This document shows, piece by piece, positions 25,127 through 35,003 of a stretch of DNA of 64,000 nt (position 1 is its first letter; each line of letters starts with the position of its first letter). The position numbers and the translations under genes are program-made. The stretch comes from CAZFOB01 sp964520325 (GTDB taxonomy: Bacteria; Actinomycetota; JAICYB01): contig CAZFOB010000005.1 of the NCBI GenBank assembly GCA_964520325.1, positions 124,001 through 188,000 of the forward strand. The letters run 5' to 3'. The notes under the pieces were generated by a model that was not told the DNA's origin, ran no database searches, and was given only the letters and a program-made list of their open reading frames with translations.

Positions 25127-26012
25127 CCTTCGTCCCGGCCGGGACGGGGCCGATGATTGCGGTTCCACCGCCGTCGAGCTCCGCCGCCGCCCCGGCGGCA
25201 GGTTCGACGCGAACCATACCGATGGCGATGTCGCCCCTGCGCGGCGACCACGCCGCGGAGGTGATCGTACCGATCGTCTGACCGTCCGATCGAAGGGTCC
25301 GGCCGACGGGTTCGTCGACGCCCTTCAGTTCGAGTGGACGGATCACCTTGTTGATGCGGCCGCGGAAGTGGATCCGCGCGACCGTTTCCTGTCCCACGTA
25401 GCACCCCTTGTCGATCGGGACAACAGCCGTTAGCCCAGCCTCCTGAGGCAGGTGGTCGGTGGTGTAGTCGACGCCGAACGCTCCGACCCCGGCCTCGATG
25501 CGAAAGACCTCGAAGAGTTCCTCGGGTGCGCGCTCGATCTCGCGCTCCAAAAGCCCATGAACGTCGGCCACGTCGAGATCGCCCAGACGGGACCCGAAGA
25601 TCACCGTCCCGTCGTCCACGACGATCTCACCGTCGCGCGCAAGCTCGGCAGCCGGGGGGCCGAGGACGGTGGTCACCGTCGTCGAACGGTCTTCGATGTC
25701 GACCTTGGTCCGGAAGCGGTACCGCACGAACCAGTCCGCCAGACCGCCCGCCGGTGGATCGACGTCGATCCATATCTCGTCTGCAAGACGCCCGACTCGG
25801 AAGTGAGAGACGAGCTTGCCCTTTGGGTTGAGGAAACACGACTCGCGCCAAGCACCTGACGGGAGGTCGTCGACGTCGGCGGTCACGGTGTTCTGCAGGA
25901 ACCAGATCGCCTGCTCGCCGGTCAGGCGGAGCAGGCCCCGGCCCGTGCGGTCGATCGCCGCGCCGCGGCTCAGCGCCACGCCATACAGACGCTCGGTCTC
26001 CGCTCGCTCCAT
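25113..26012 (-). CDS. ygfZ: YgfZ/GcvT-family folate-binding protein
   Basis: A 299-residue folate-binding protein related to the glycine cleavage T-protein. The YgfZ signature KGCYVGQETVARIHFRG is present, along with LQNTVTADV and FLNPKGKLVSHFRV. YgfZ/IBA57 proteins help assembly or repair of some iron-sulfur enzymes with tetrahydrofolate. Its 3' end overlaps the convergent antiporter fusion by 14 bp. The start is leaderless (box 6 nt upstream) and is back-to-back with cysS, 32 bp apart. Confidence 0.93.
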   Translation of the reverse strand: MERAETERLYGVALSRGAAIDRTGRGLLRLTGEQAIWFLQNTVTADVDDLPSGAWRESCFLNPKGKLVSHFRVGRLADEIWIDVDPPAGGLADWFVRYRFRTKVDIEDRSTTVTTVLGPPAAELARDGEIVVDDGTVIFGSRLGDLDVADVHGLLEREIERAPEELFEVFRIEAGVGAFGVDYTTDHLPQEAGLTAVVPIDKGCYVGQETVARIHFRGRINKVIRPLELKGVDEPVGRTLRSDGQTIGTITSAAWSPRRGDIAIGMVRVEPAAGAAAELDGGGTAIIGPVPAGTKVKTA

Positions 26013-26018
26013 AGGAAA

Positions 26019-26024
26019 ACCGTA
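26019..26024 (-). promoter_or_regulatory. Leaderless -10 box of ygfZ
   Basis: Minus-strand TACGGT lies 6 nt before the ygfZ start. It is only 8 bp from the oppositely oriented cysS box, forming a very compact divergent promoter. Confidence 0.55.
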
Positions 26025-26032
26025 GCGCCGTT

Positions 26033-26038
26033 TAGCCT
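26033..26038 (+). promoter_or_regulatory. Leaderless -10 box of cysS
   Basis: TAGCCT lies 6 nt before the cysS ATG. Confidence 0.55.
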
Positions 26039-26044
26039 AAGGGG

Positions 26045-27434
<1,390 letters not shown>

Positions 27435-27460
<26 letters not shown>

Positions 27461-30026
27461 CTACCGGAAGCACGTCCGGAGCCAGTGCACTGACGAGCCG
27501 ATCTTCGAGACGGGCCACGGCAGAGGCGCCGGTGATCTTCTCGCCGACGACGTCCCGGACGTAGAAGACGTCGACCACCTGGACTCCGTAGGTCGCAACT
27601 TTCGCCACCGACACATCACACCCGGCATCAGCCAAGGTCTTCGTGATCACACGCAACAGTCCGAAGCGGTCCTCCGCGTGCACCTCGACCACCGTATGCG
27701 AGGGCGACGCGTCGTTGTCGACAACGACGCGTACGGAAGTGTCGCGACGGCGGCTTCCGCGCCGCCGCCGCGTCTGAGCGGCCTTCTTGGCCAGCACGTC
27801 ATCGAGATCGACGGTGCCATCAAGGGCTGCGGCGATCTCGCCCCCCAACATCTTCCAACGTTCGTCACCCGCTTCCAAGTGCTGTCCCATGACACGAAAG
27901 ACCTCGACGGCGATCCCGTCCGATCGTGTGAATACCTCGGCGTCGTGCACGTCGACAGTGCGGAGCGCCAGCACGCCGGCCACCATCGAGAAGAGGCCCG
28001 GACGATCATGGGCCACGACCACGAACTCAACCGTCTCGTCACCGTGATGGACCGCGGCACGCACCTCGCCGGCCTGAAGCGGTATGCGGAGCAGATCGAG
28101 TTGGCGCCGCGCCGCCTGCTGGTCGAGTCCGAACATCCACGACTCGGGCATCGGTCCGATGAGACGAGTCGCCTCCTCGTGCTGGAGGCCGAGCGCCGCA
28201 GTAAGGTCCGCGAGTTGTTGTGACGAGGTACCGGCGGGGAGTGGCGACCCTGCCAAGAACTCACGCGTGCGCAAGTAGAGCTCGCGAATGAGGGAGGCGC
28301 GAAACGACGACCACGCTTCGGGGCCCGTCGCCAATGAGTCGGCACGGGTCATGAGATAGAGCATCGCGAGCCGTCGCTCATCCGTGACGCGCTCGGCCAT
28401 CTCCGCGATCGTCCTGGGCTCGTTGAGATCACGACGTGTCGCGGTTTCCGCGAGCGCGAGGTGATGCCGAACCAGGAACTCAGCGTCGTGCGTTTGCGCG
28501 TCCGAGAGCCCGATGCTCGAACCGAGGTTTGCGATGAGGTCGGCCCCGACCGTCGAGTGATCAGCGCCCCGGCCCTTGCCGATGTCGTGCACGAGCGTCG
28601 CCAAGAAAAGCGCATCCGGATCACCGACCTTCGACCAAGCGTCGCGAAGGTCGTGCGCATCGGAGCTACGGCTCGCGGCAAGCTCAGCGACGGCGGCGAA
28701 GAGGTGACGGTCGACCGTGTATCGGTGATAGAGGTCTCGTTGCGGGAACGCTCGGATCGGCCCCCACTCAGGGATCAGCGCGACGAGTAGCCCCGTCGCG
28801 TCCATGGCCTCGAGCGCCCGGACGCCTCCCGGTCCCGACTCGAGGATGTCGAGGAAGACATCCCGCGCTTCGTTCGTCCACTCGATCTTCTCCGCAACGT
28901 CGACCTCCTCGTGAAGCCGATTCAGAGCCGCGCGGCCGATAGGCACATCGCGCAACACCGAGCGGCGCAGGACGCGAAGCCAGCCTGCCGGATCCTCAGC
29001 GACGTTGGTCGTTGCGACCACCTCGAGACGGCCGTCAACGAGGACGCAGCCGTCGCCGACGTTCTCGTTGCCCGCGGCCCGGAACCGGCGGCGTCGCTTG
29101 GCCTGAAGCGTGCGATCCCAGAAGCTCGACACCACGGCTTCGACCTCCCGCGCGTGTCCGAAGAGCTCCTGCATGAGCCGGTCGGCCGGTGGGCGTCCGG
29201 CGAGTGCCTCGTAGCCCAAGCGAGCGGCGATGTCATCCTGCTCGGCGAGATAGAGCTGATCCTGGTGACGTCCGCTGCCCAGGTGCAGCTCGATACGGAG
29301 GCGGAGCAGATACTCACGAGCGGCTTCGATGAGATCGCCGTCCAGGCGACTGAGGTTGCCCGCGGCCACGAGTCCTGCGATGCCTTCGGCACCGGGCAGT
29401 ACCTTCGATGCCCAGCCCAGCGTGTGTATATCGCGCAACCCTCCGGCAGAATCACGGATGTTCGGTTCCAGCAGATGTCCGGCTCCCCCGTACCGCTTGT
29501 GGCGGTCGGTGGTCGCTTTCGTCAGCTCGGCGAAGTAGGACACGCGGCCTCGTTCGAGCTTCCGCCAGACCGATCCTTGCATGTCGGCGAACAGTCCGCG
29601 GTCGCCTGACAGAAGTCGTGCGTCGAGCAACGCGCACACCTCGGCGATCTGAGCAAAGCTCCGGATGACATCGCGAGGCTCACGGATCCGATCGCCGAGC
29701 TCACGCCCCGAGTCCCAGAGCGGATACATGACCTCTCGATGCAATGCTGTGACGTCGGGAGAATCCCAGCCGCGATAGAGAACCAGCAGATCGAGATCGG
29801 AGTTCGGCGCGAGCTCGTTGCGGCCGTATCCACCGAGCGCGATCAATGCGATGCCGGCGGGGTCGTGGCCGCATCGCACGAGAGCGTGTTCGAACTCGTT
29901 GATGACGATGAGGTCGACGTCGGCCGCATGCGCCTTGACGATCTCGCGGGCGCTCGCGCCCGATCGCTGCAACGACTCGACGCGCATGCGCGCTCGGTTG
30001 AAAGCATCCCGGATCTGGTTCGTCAC
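27435..30026 (-). CDS. glnD: [Protein-PII] nucleotidyltransferase GlnD
   Basis: An 863-residue bifunctional PII-modifying enzyme. The nucleotidyltransferase motif (ALGGYGRNELAPNSDLDLLVLY, ~63-83) is intact, followed by a helical domain, an HD phosphohydrolase domain (TLVHDIGKGRGADHS), and two C-terminal ACT domains (VVAHDRPGLFSMVAGVLA; VHAEDRFGLLRVITKTLA) that sense glutamine. It would add and remove a nucleotide on the T-loop Tyr of the two PII proteins. GTG at 30026 was chosen because longer starts run into the upstream gene's terminator; GTG at 30041 is an alternative. This is the intact counterpart of the degenerate GlnD half in the antiporter fusion. Confidence 0.93.
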
Positions 30027-30096
30027 AGGCTCAGTGTGCACGGGCCGCAGGATCCTCGCGCGCGCCTTCCGAGACCGCGCCGGCGACGCGAGCCCG

Positions 30097-30133
30097 AAAA
30101 AGGGACTCCCCCGCGGACCTCCGCGGGGGAGTC
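30097..30133 (-). terminator. Rho-independent terminator of histone-like gene
   Basis: A 13-bp perfect stem (30104-30116 with 30121-30133) and 4-nt loop are followed, on the minus strand, by CC and five T's. It lies 23 bp downstream of the histone-like gene's stop and before glnD. Confidence 0.85.
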
Positions 30134-30156
30134 TCAATACGACACTCGTACCAGGC

Positions 30157-30531
30157 CTACTTCTTCTTCCGTGGTCTCTTCATCGCTACCGCGGGAGCGG
30201 CCTTCTTACGACGTGCGGGCTTACGCTTGGCGGGCTTCCGCTTGGCGGCTTTCTTCCGAGCGGGCTTACGCTTAGCGGCAGCCTTCTTGCGAGCGGGCTT
30301 GCGCTTGGCGGGCTTCCGCTTCGCGGTCGCCTTCTTACGCGCGGGCTTGCGCTTCGCTGCTGCCTTCTTGCGAGCGGGCTTACGCTTCGCGGCCTTCCGC
30401 TTGGCGGGCTTACGCTTGGCCGTTGCTTTCTTACGCGCGGGCTTGCGCTTCGCCACCTTACGTGCGGGCTTGCGCTTCGCGGTTGCCTTCTTACGAGCCG
30501 GCTTGCGCTTCGCTGCTTTCTTCTTCGGCAT
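30157..30531 (-). CDS. Histone H1-like Lys/Arg/Ala/Pro-rich DNA-binding protein
   Basis: A 124-residue, extremely basic protein built from repeats of the type AKRKPARKKA from residue 2 to ~115, ending MKRPRKKK. It resembles the C-terminal tail of actinobacterial HupB and eukaryotic H1, but the globular HU domain is absent. Likely role: non-specific DNA compaction. ATG at 30531 has GAGGGGG upstream; an in-frame GTG 9 bases earlier is possible. The whole gene is a degenerate tandem array, so its length may vary between strains. It has its own terminator and a probable promoter. Confidence 0.85.
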   Translation of the reverse strand: MPKKKAAKRKPARKKATAKRKPARKVAKRKPARKKATAKRKPAKRKAAKRKPARKKAAAKRKPARKKATAKRKPAKRKPARKKAAAKRKPARKKAAKRKPAKRKPARRKKAAPAVAMKRPRKKK

Positions 30532-30630
30532 GTGAGTCACCCCCTCTCATCGGTCAGATGACCTCTGGAACACGGTTCACGCTCTGGTTCACGACACGCA
30601 CATGCATACCCGTATCACGAGGTCAGAAAA

Positions 30631-30659
30631 ACCATAGCGGCAAAAAGCGCGCATGTGAA
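30631..30659 (-). promoter_or_regulatory. Probable sigma-70-type promoter of histone-like gene
   Basis: Minus-strand TTCACA (30654-30659), 17-bp spacer, TATGGT (30631-30636). It predicts a ~90-nt leader before the ATG. Confidence 0.4.
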
Positions 30660-30664
30660 GGGTT

Positions 30665-30680
30665 TTGACACAACTGTCAA
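30665..30680. promoter_or_regulatory. TTGACA-CAAC-TGTCAA palindrome
   Basis: Perfect 6-bp inverted repeat with a 4-base spacer between the histone-like gene and whiB. It may be an operator just upstream of the histone-like promoter. Confidence 0.3.
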
Positions 30681-30739
30681 GTCACACCTCGCGTGCCGCA
30701 AACATCGCTCTGCACGTTCAGTGACTGTTGTTGTGCTTC

Positions 30740-31072
30740 TTACGACGCGACACGCGCGCGCGGTCGACGACCGATACGCACGCTCGCAACGCGCGCGAGC
30801 ACGTCACGTATGTCTTCGCCGTCGATGACCAAACTGAATAGTCGCTGCGCTTGGCGTCGCAACCGCGTGCGTTCGCGCTCGGTGAGTCCACCCCAGATGC
30901 CATACCGCTCACCATTCGCGAGCGCGTACTCGAGGCAATCAAGACGCACTTCGCAGTTCACGCACACACGTTTCGCGGAATCTCCCGGGCTTCCCCGTTC
31001 AGGGAAGAACAGATCGGGATCTTCACCGCGACAGAGGGCTTCTTCTTGCCAGTCGTAACGGATTCGCCACAC
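30740..31072 (-). CDS. whiB: WhiB-family [4Fe-4S] transcriptional regulator
   Basis: A 110-residue WhiB-like protein. Four Cys ligands of the iron-sulfur cluster are seen (ALCRGEDPDLFF; VCVNCEVRLDCLEYA), then the GIWGG turn and a basic C-terminus (GLTERERTRLRRQAQR). WhiB proteins bind sigma factor region 4 and are confined to Actinobacteria and their phages. GTG at 31072 is preferred because GGGGGA lies 7 nt upstream and it gives the usual short N-terminus; GTG at 31099 is an alternative. Confidence 0.95.
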   Translation of the reverse strand: MWRIRYDWQEEALCRGEDPDLFFPERGSPGDSAKRVCVNCEVRLDCLEYALANGERYGIWGGLTERERTRLRRQAQRLFSLVIDGEDIRDVLARVASVRIGRRPRARVAS

Positions 31073-31122
31073 GTCCGCTTCCCCCAGGTGAGAAGACACA
31101 GGACTGTAATTACGTTCGTGTC

Positions 31123-31150
31123 ATTGTAGTGAGGTGACTACTTCTGTCAA
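31123..31150 (-). promoter_or_regulatory. Sigma-70-type promoter of whiB
   Basis: Minus-strand TTGACA (31145-31150), 16-bp spacer, TACAAT (31123-31128): near-consensus, and the best -35/-10 pair in the window. Confidence 0.7.
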
Positions 31151-31200
31151 GGGGTGGGCTCTGAGTGCCACGTTGCGTCAGTCAGTGGTGAGCGTGACGA

Positions 31201-31668
31201 CTAGTTCAAGTACCGACGCCAGATCCAGGCAGCAGAACCGATCATGCCGGCCGAACCGAACAACCCGAGCACCGCAAGTCCGCGATTGGGTGAAGCAACC
31301 GGAGTCGGACTTGGCGTTGGTGTCAACGTCGGCAACGGTGTCGGTGATGGTCCCTTGGTCCCCGGTGCGGCCGACGGCGCGCTCGTTGGAGCGGTCGTCC
31401 GGCCCGGTGTACGCGCGGCCGCCGTCGCCGACGGCGACGGCGGAGGTTTCGGCGTTCCCGGCGTCGGCGAGACGCACGTCAATCCGGGGACGCAGGGCTC
31501 GGGTGAAGGTGTAGGACTATCCGTCGGCGTCGCGCTCGGCGACTCATTCGGCGTCGGGACGGGCGGCGGCGTCACCTGCGCGGAGGCCGCCGTCGCGGAG
31601 ACCAAAACAGAGAACAGCGAGGCGGCGCCGACGCAGAACACGAGAACGAGCAGCCGGCGCATCATCAC
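31201..31668 (-). CDS. Exported Pro/Thr/Ser-rich protein with C-terminal anchor
   Basis: A 155-residue protein. A signal peptide (~1-30, ending ASAQ) is followed by ~90 residues of Pro, Thr, Ser and Ala with two Cys (PCVPGLTC), then a transmembrane helix (LAVLGLFGSAGMIGSAAWIW) and RRYLN. No LPxTG is present. It is probably a cell-surface or wall-spanning tether. ATG at 31668 overlaps the upstream AsnC-like gene by 4 bp. Confidence 0.7.
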   Translation of the reverse strand: MMMRRLLVLVFCVGAASLFSVLVSATAASAQVTPPPVPTPNESPSATPTDSPTPSPEPCVPGLTCVSPTPGTPKPPPSPSATAAARTPGRTTAPTSAPSAAPGTKGPSPTPLPTLTPTPSPTPVASPNRGLAVLGLFGSAGMIGSAAWIWRRYLN

Positions 31669-31901
31669 ATCTCAACGACGAGGTGCGTCTCCGTGGAACG
31701 CACACCCGTCAGACCGTGGATCTTCTCGAGCACGACTTCGGCGAGATGGGCGTCATCGGAGAGCTCGCAATAGGCGAAGATGTCCGGCTGCCCCCAGCAC
31801 GTGTGCGCCTGCACCACGCCGTCGATCGCACGGATCGTGGCGAGAACCTCTTTGGCGTGGCCGGCTTCGACCGAGACCAGGATGTACGCACCCGCGGCCA
31901 T
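31665..31901 (-). CDS. Stand-alone Lrp/AsnC effector-binding (RAM) domain protein
   Basis: A 78-residue protein with the alpha/beta fold of the Lrp/AsnC ligand-binding domain (AGAYILVSVEAGHAKEVL, IRAIDGVVQAHTCWGQPDIF, GVRSTETHLVVEM) but no DNA-binding domain. Such proteins form dimers or higher rings and may bind amino acids. The start follows a TANNNT box by 8 nt. Co-transcribed with the Pro/Thr-rich protein. Confidence 0.85.
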   Translation of the reverse strand: MAAGAYILVSVEAGHAKEVLATIRAIDGVVQAHTCWGQPDIFAYCELSDDAHLAEVVLEKIHGLTGVRSTETHLVVEM

Positions 31902-31909
31902 GGGAACCG

Positions 31910-31915
31910 AGTCTA
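31910..31915 (-). promoter_or_regulatory. Leaderless -10 box of AsnC-like gene
   Basis: Minus-strand TAGACT lies 8 nt before the ATG at 31901. Confidence 0.45.
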
Positions 31916-31958
31916 GCGGCAAGCGCGGCCGGACCACGGGGCGCGCGTGATAGGCAAA

Positions 31959-32400
31959 CTAATCCAGTCGGTAGGGAACCGATGTCACCACGACGTCGGG
32001 TTCGGCCAGGAAGGCGCGTTTCAACACCAGCGCTGTCTGGTTGTGCAGCGCGTTGTACCACCAGCGCTTGACGATGAAATGTGCTCACGATCACCGCAAC
32101 CACGACGAACACCATGAGAGCGAGAACGTTCTCGCCGTGCTCGATCGCAAGCGCGTGGAAGGGCGGTGTGAAGTACCAGTTCACGAGCAGGAATCCGACA
32201 ACGGCGGCGGCGAGGGAGGGCCACGCCCCACCGACAGCGGCGACGGCAACGACGAGAAGCAAGTACAGAAGGAGAACGCTGGGGAGACCGATGCGGTCCC
32301 GGGGAGCGAGGACAAGTGCCACCGTCAGGGCCGGCGTACCGAGAAGAGCCACCGCCCAGCCCGAGAAGACACGTGGTCGAGGCAGAAGGCGGCTGGCCAT
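31959..32400 (-). pseudogene. Chimeric remnant: DUF4118 (KdpD-like) N-part joined out of frame to APC-permease C-terminus
   Basis: From ATG 32400 (TANNNT box 5 nt upstream) ~105 codons encode KdpD/DUF4118-like membrane helices (WPSLAAAVVGFLLVNWYFTP, then ALMVFVVVAVIVS). From about 32080 the same frame turns to non-protein-like sequence, while another frame encodes KRWWYNALHNQTALVLKRAF and a VVVTSVPYRLD end, typical of the C-terminus of actinobacterial APC amino-acid permeases, with a TAG stop at 31959. The kinase part and the permease membrane part are missing. This is best read as a deletion scar that fused two unrelated genes, with a one-base frame change. Confidence 0.65.
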
Positions 32401-32405
32401 ACCCA

Positions 32406-32411
32406 AGCGTA
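32406..32411 (-). promoter_or_regulatory. -10 box of the chimeric pseudogene
   Basis: Minus-strand TACGCT lies 5 nt before ATG 32400; the promoter of the disrupted gene seems intact. Confidence 0.35.
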
Positions 32412-32496
32412 GGCCTCCCGGCCAGCCTTCGGTCCTCCTGGCGAACCTGGGACGAAATCTGTACCCGGGGGGACGGAAATCGCCGAATCTGCTTAT

Positions 32497-33222
32497 ATGA
32501 GAGGTATGTCGCAACTCGATCAGGACACGCCCACCGGCCCTGCCGTCCAGCCCGAGGCTGGCACCGACTGGCCGCTGTTACCCGAGGTCATCGACCCAAA
32601 GCCGCCTCAGCAGCGGCGGTCGTGGGGGAAGGTCTCTCATTCCGACCGCTACCGCCGTCAGCGAAGCGACCTGTTGCGAGCCGCCGTTCGAATGGCGGGC
32701 CGGGAGGGTTACGAAGGCGCGAGGGTTGCCGACATCGTGGCCGACGCGGGCCTGTCGAAGAGCACCTTCTACGAGCATTTCGACAGCAAGGAGGACTGCT
32801 TCGTCGAGCTCAATAGACGCACGAGCGCGTCGATGCTCCGCGAAGCAGTCGTTACCGCCGAAGCCACACTTTCGGACGGCGCATTCGGGTGCATCGTGGC
32901 CGTCGTGCGATCGCTCGTCAGCTACGCCGAGCGCAACCCGCGTCTGGCGCAGGTGCTCGGCGGCGAGCTCGCGTCCGGTCACCCGGACGTGCTCGCGCAA
33001 CGCGAGGAGAACATGCGCCGGACGATCCACTTCTTCGTCACGCTCGCACGGCGACTCGGTTCGCCTTTGTCGGGCGACGATCTCGAGCTCTCAACGACGA
33101 TCATCGTCCGTGGCGTGACCGACATCCTCGGTTCCTTGCGTCAGCATCCGCAGACACTCGATGACCGCCTCGGACAGATCGCCCATCTCGGCTGCAGAGC
33201 CTTCGGCCTGGAACAGAAGTGA
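32497..33222 (+). CDS. TetR/AcrR-family regulator
   Basis: A 241-residue regulator. After a ~45-residue polar extension comes the TetR N-terminal domain (RSDLLRAAVRMAGREGYEGARVADIV) and the helix-turn-helix (AGLSKSTFYEHFDSKEDCF). The C-terminal ligand-binding domain is helical and unassigned. Its stop overlaps the first ABC exporter gene by 4 bp (GTGA), so it probably regulates that exporter and itself. An ATG 9 bases downstream (32506) is an alternative start. Confidence 0.9.
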   Translation: MRGMSQLDQDTPTGPAVQPEAGTDWPLLPEVIDPKPPQQRRSWGKVSHSDRYRRQRSDLLRAAVRMAGREGYEGARVADIVADAGLSKSTFYEHFDSKEDCFVELNRRTSASMLREAVVTAEATLSDGAFGCIVAVVRSLVSYAERNPRLAQVLGGELASGHPDVLAQREENMRRTIHFFVTLARRLGSPLSGDDLELSTTIIVRGVTDILGSLRQHPQTLDDRLGQIAHLGCRAFGLEQK

Positions 33223-35003
33223 GTCGTTGGGCCACGTTCGTCCGGTTGATGCGGTACTGCCGCAAGTACCGGCGCAAGCTCATCCTGGCGTTCTTTGCGG
33301 CGGGACTCGTGGCGGTGTTCGTGGCGTCGATCCCCTTGTTCGTTCGCGAAGCGATCGACAATCCCATACCGGAGAAGAACTTCTCGAGGCTCGTCACACT
33401 GGTCGCCGCGATGCTCGGGATCGCCATCGTCAAAGCCGTCATGCACGGCGTCCGACGTCAGATCGCAGGTGAACTGTCGATCGGTGTCGAAGCCGACCTG
33501 CGCGAGGCGCTCTACAACCATGTACAAGCCCTCGATGTCGGATACCACGAACGAATCTCGACCGGACAGATCATGTCGCGTGCCACGAGCGACATCCAAG
33601 CCATCCGTCAATACCTCATGAGCGTCGCTTGGTCGTTGACGCTCGTCGTCCAGATCGTCGTGATCTTCACCATCATGTTCGTGCTGTCGCCGCCTCTGGC
33701 CGGCATCTTCCTCGCGACATCGCCGGCGCTAGCGTGGTACACCTACCGCTTCTCCGACCGCTTCGACCCGATCGTGTGGCAGATGCAGCAGCGGCTCGGT
33801 GACCTTGCCTCGGTGGTCGAAGAGACCGTCGTCGGGATACGCGTCGTGAAGGGTTTCGGACAGGAGCGCCAGCAGGTGGCCAAGCTCGCAGCCGACGCCG
33901 ACCGCGTGTACGACGCAGCGATGAAGTCGGTCGACTTGCGCGCGAAGTTCATCCCGATCTTCAACCTGATCCCACAGCTCGGTCTGATCGCCGTGCTCTG
34001 GTACGGCGGACGTCTGGCCATCGACGGCCGGCTCTCCACTGGGTCGATCGTCGCGCTCTTCTCCTATCTCTTCATGCTGATATGGCCGCTGCGCTCGATC
34101 GGGATGATCGTGGCGTGGGCGCAACGAGCAACGACATCGGCCGGGCGCGTCTTCGAGGTCCTCGACACGTCCCCGGGGATCGCCGACCACCCCAACGCAC
34201 GCAAACTCGAGGCCGGAGGCGCCGGCATCCGGTTCACCGACGTCCACTTCGCATATCCAGACGGGGGTCCGGTGCTCGACGGCGTCACTCTCGACATTCC
34301 CGCCAAGACTTCGGTCGCTCTCGTCGGGCACACCGGCTGCGGAAAGTCGACGCTCATGCGACTTCTGCCCCGTTTCATCGAACCAGTCGCCGGAACGGTG
34401 TGCATCGACGGCCAAGACCTCTCCGACCTCACGCTTGCGTCGCTGCGATCGAGCATCGGCATCGTCTTCGAGGACACCTTGCTCTTCAGCGACTCGGTCT
34501 CGGCGAACATCGCATTCGGCCGTCCGGACGCAACCGAAGACGAGATCGTTCGCGCTGCGGCCATAGCGCAAGCCCACGAGTTCATCGAAGAACTGCCCGA
34601 GGGCTACGACACCGAAGTCGGGGAGCACGGCTACACGCTCTCGGGTGGACAACGCCAGCGCGTCGCCATCGCTCGCGCGATCCTCATGGATCCGAAGATC
34701 CTCATCCTCGACGACGCGACTTCGAACGTCGACGCGCGCGTCGAGTCGGCGATCCGCAAGGGACTGCGCAGCGCCATGGAGCACCGGACGACGATCATCG
34801 TCGCGCGACGGCCTCAGACGGCAGCGATGGCCGACAGCGTCGCGTTCATGGCGGACGGCCGCATCATCGACACCGGAACACACGTCGATCTCTGGCGCAA
34901 CAATCCGGACTACCGGGAGACCCTGCTCGCCACCGTTGACGTCGATGCGATCGCCGAGCAAGCCGGCCTCGACGTTGAGCACGTCGAGGTTGAAGCGTCG
35001 TGA
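33219..35003 (+). CDS. ABC exporter half-transporter with degenerate ATPase site
   Basis: A 594-residue fused permease-ATPase with six predicted helices (~20-310) and a C-terminal ATPase domain. Walker A (GHTGCGKSTL) and the signature (LSGGQRQR) are normal, but the Walker B catalytic Glu is Asp (ILILDDATSNVD) and the switch His is Arg (IIVARRPQTA). These changes mark the non-catalytic site of heterodimeric type IV exporters. The partner is the next gene, overlapping by 4 bp. Substrate unknown; the TetR gene upstream suggests an inducible drug or lipid exporter. Confidence 0.93.
   Translation: MSRWATFVRLMRYCRKYRRKLILAFFAAGLVAVFVASIPLFVREAIDNPIPEKNFSRLVTLVAAMLGIAIVKAVMHGVRRQIAGELSIGVEADLREALYNHVQALDVGYHERISTGQIMSRATSDIQAIRQYLMSVAWSLTLVVQIVVIFTIMFVLSPPLAGIFLATSPALAWYTYRFSDRFDPIVWQMQQRLGDLASVVEETVVGIRVVKGFGQERQQVAKLAADADRVYDAAMKSVDLRAKFIPIFNLIPQLGLIAVLWYGGRLAIDGRLSTGSIVALFSYLFMLIWPLRSIGMIVAWAQRATTSAGRVFEVLDTSPGIADHPNARKLEAGGAGIRFTDVHFAYPDGGPVLDGVTLDIPAKTSVALVGHTGCGKSTLMRLLPRFIEPVAGTVCIDGQDLSDLTLASLRSSIGIVFEDTLLFSDSVSANIAFGRPDATEDEIVRAAAIAQAHEFIEELPEGYDTEVGEHGYTLSGGQRQRVAIARAILMDPKILILDDATSNVDARVESAIRKGLRSAMEHRTTIIVARRPQTAAMADSVAFMADGRIIDTGTHVDLWRNNPDYRETLLATVDVDAIAEQAGLDVEHVEVEAS

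Noticed and set aside
30227..30535. Plus-strand frame rich in LRAGLRFAAAF repeats, membrane-like
   Set aside because: Complement of the H1-like Lys/Arg/Ala/Pro array; the minus strand has the start, Shine-Dalgarno and terminator.
31244..32071. Plus-strand 275-codon frame with Gly/Val repeats
   Set aside because: It is the antisense shadow of the Pro/Thr-rich exported protein, whose signal peptide and anchor are clear on the minus strand.
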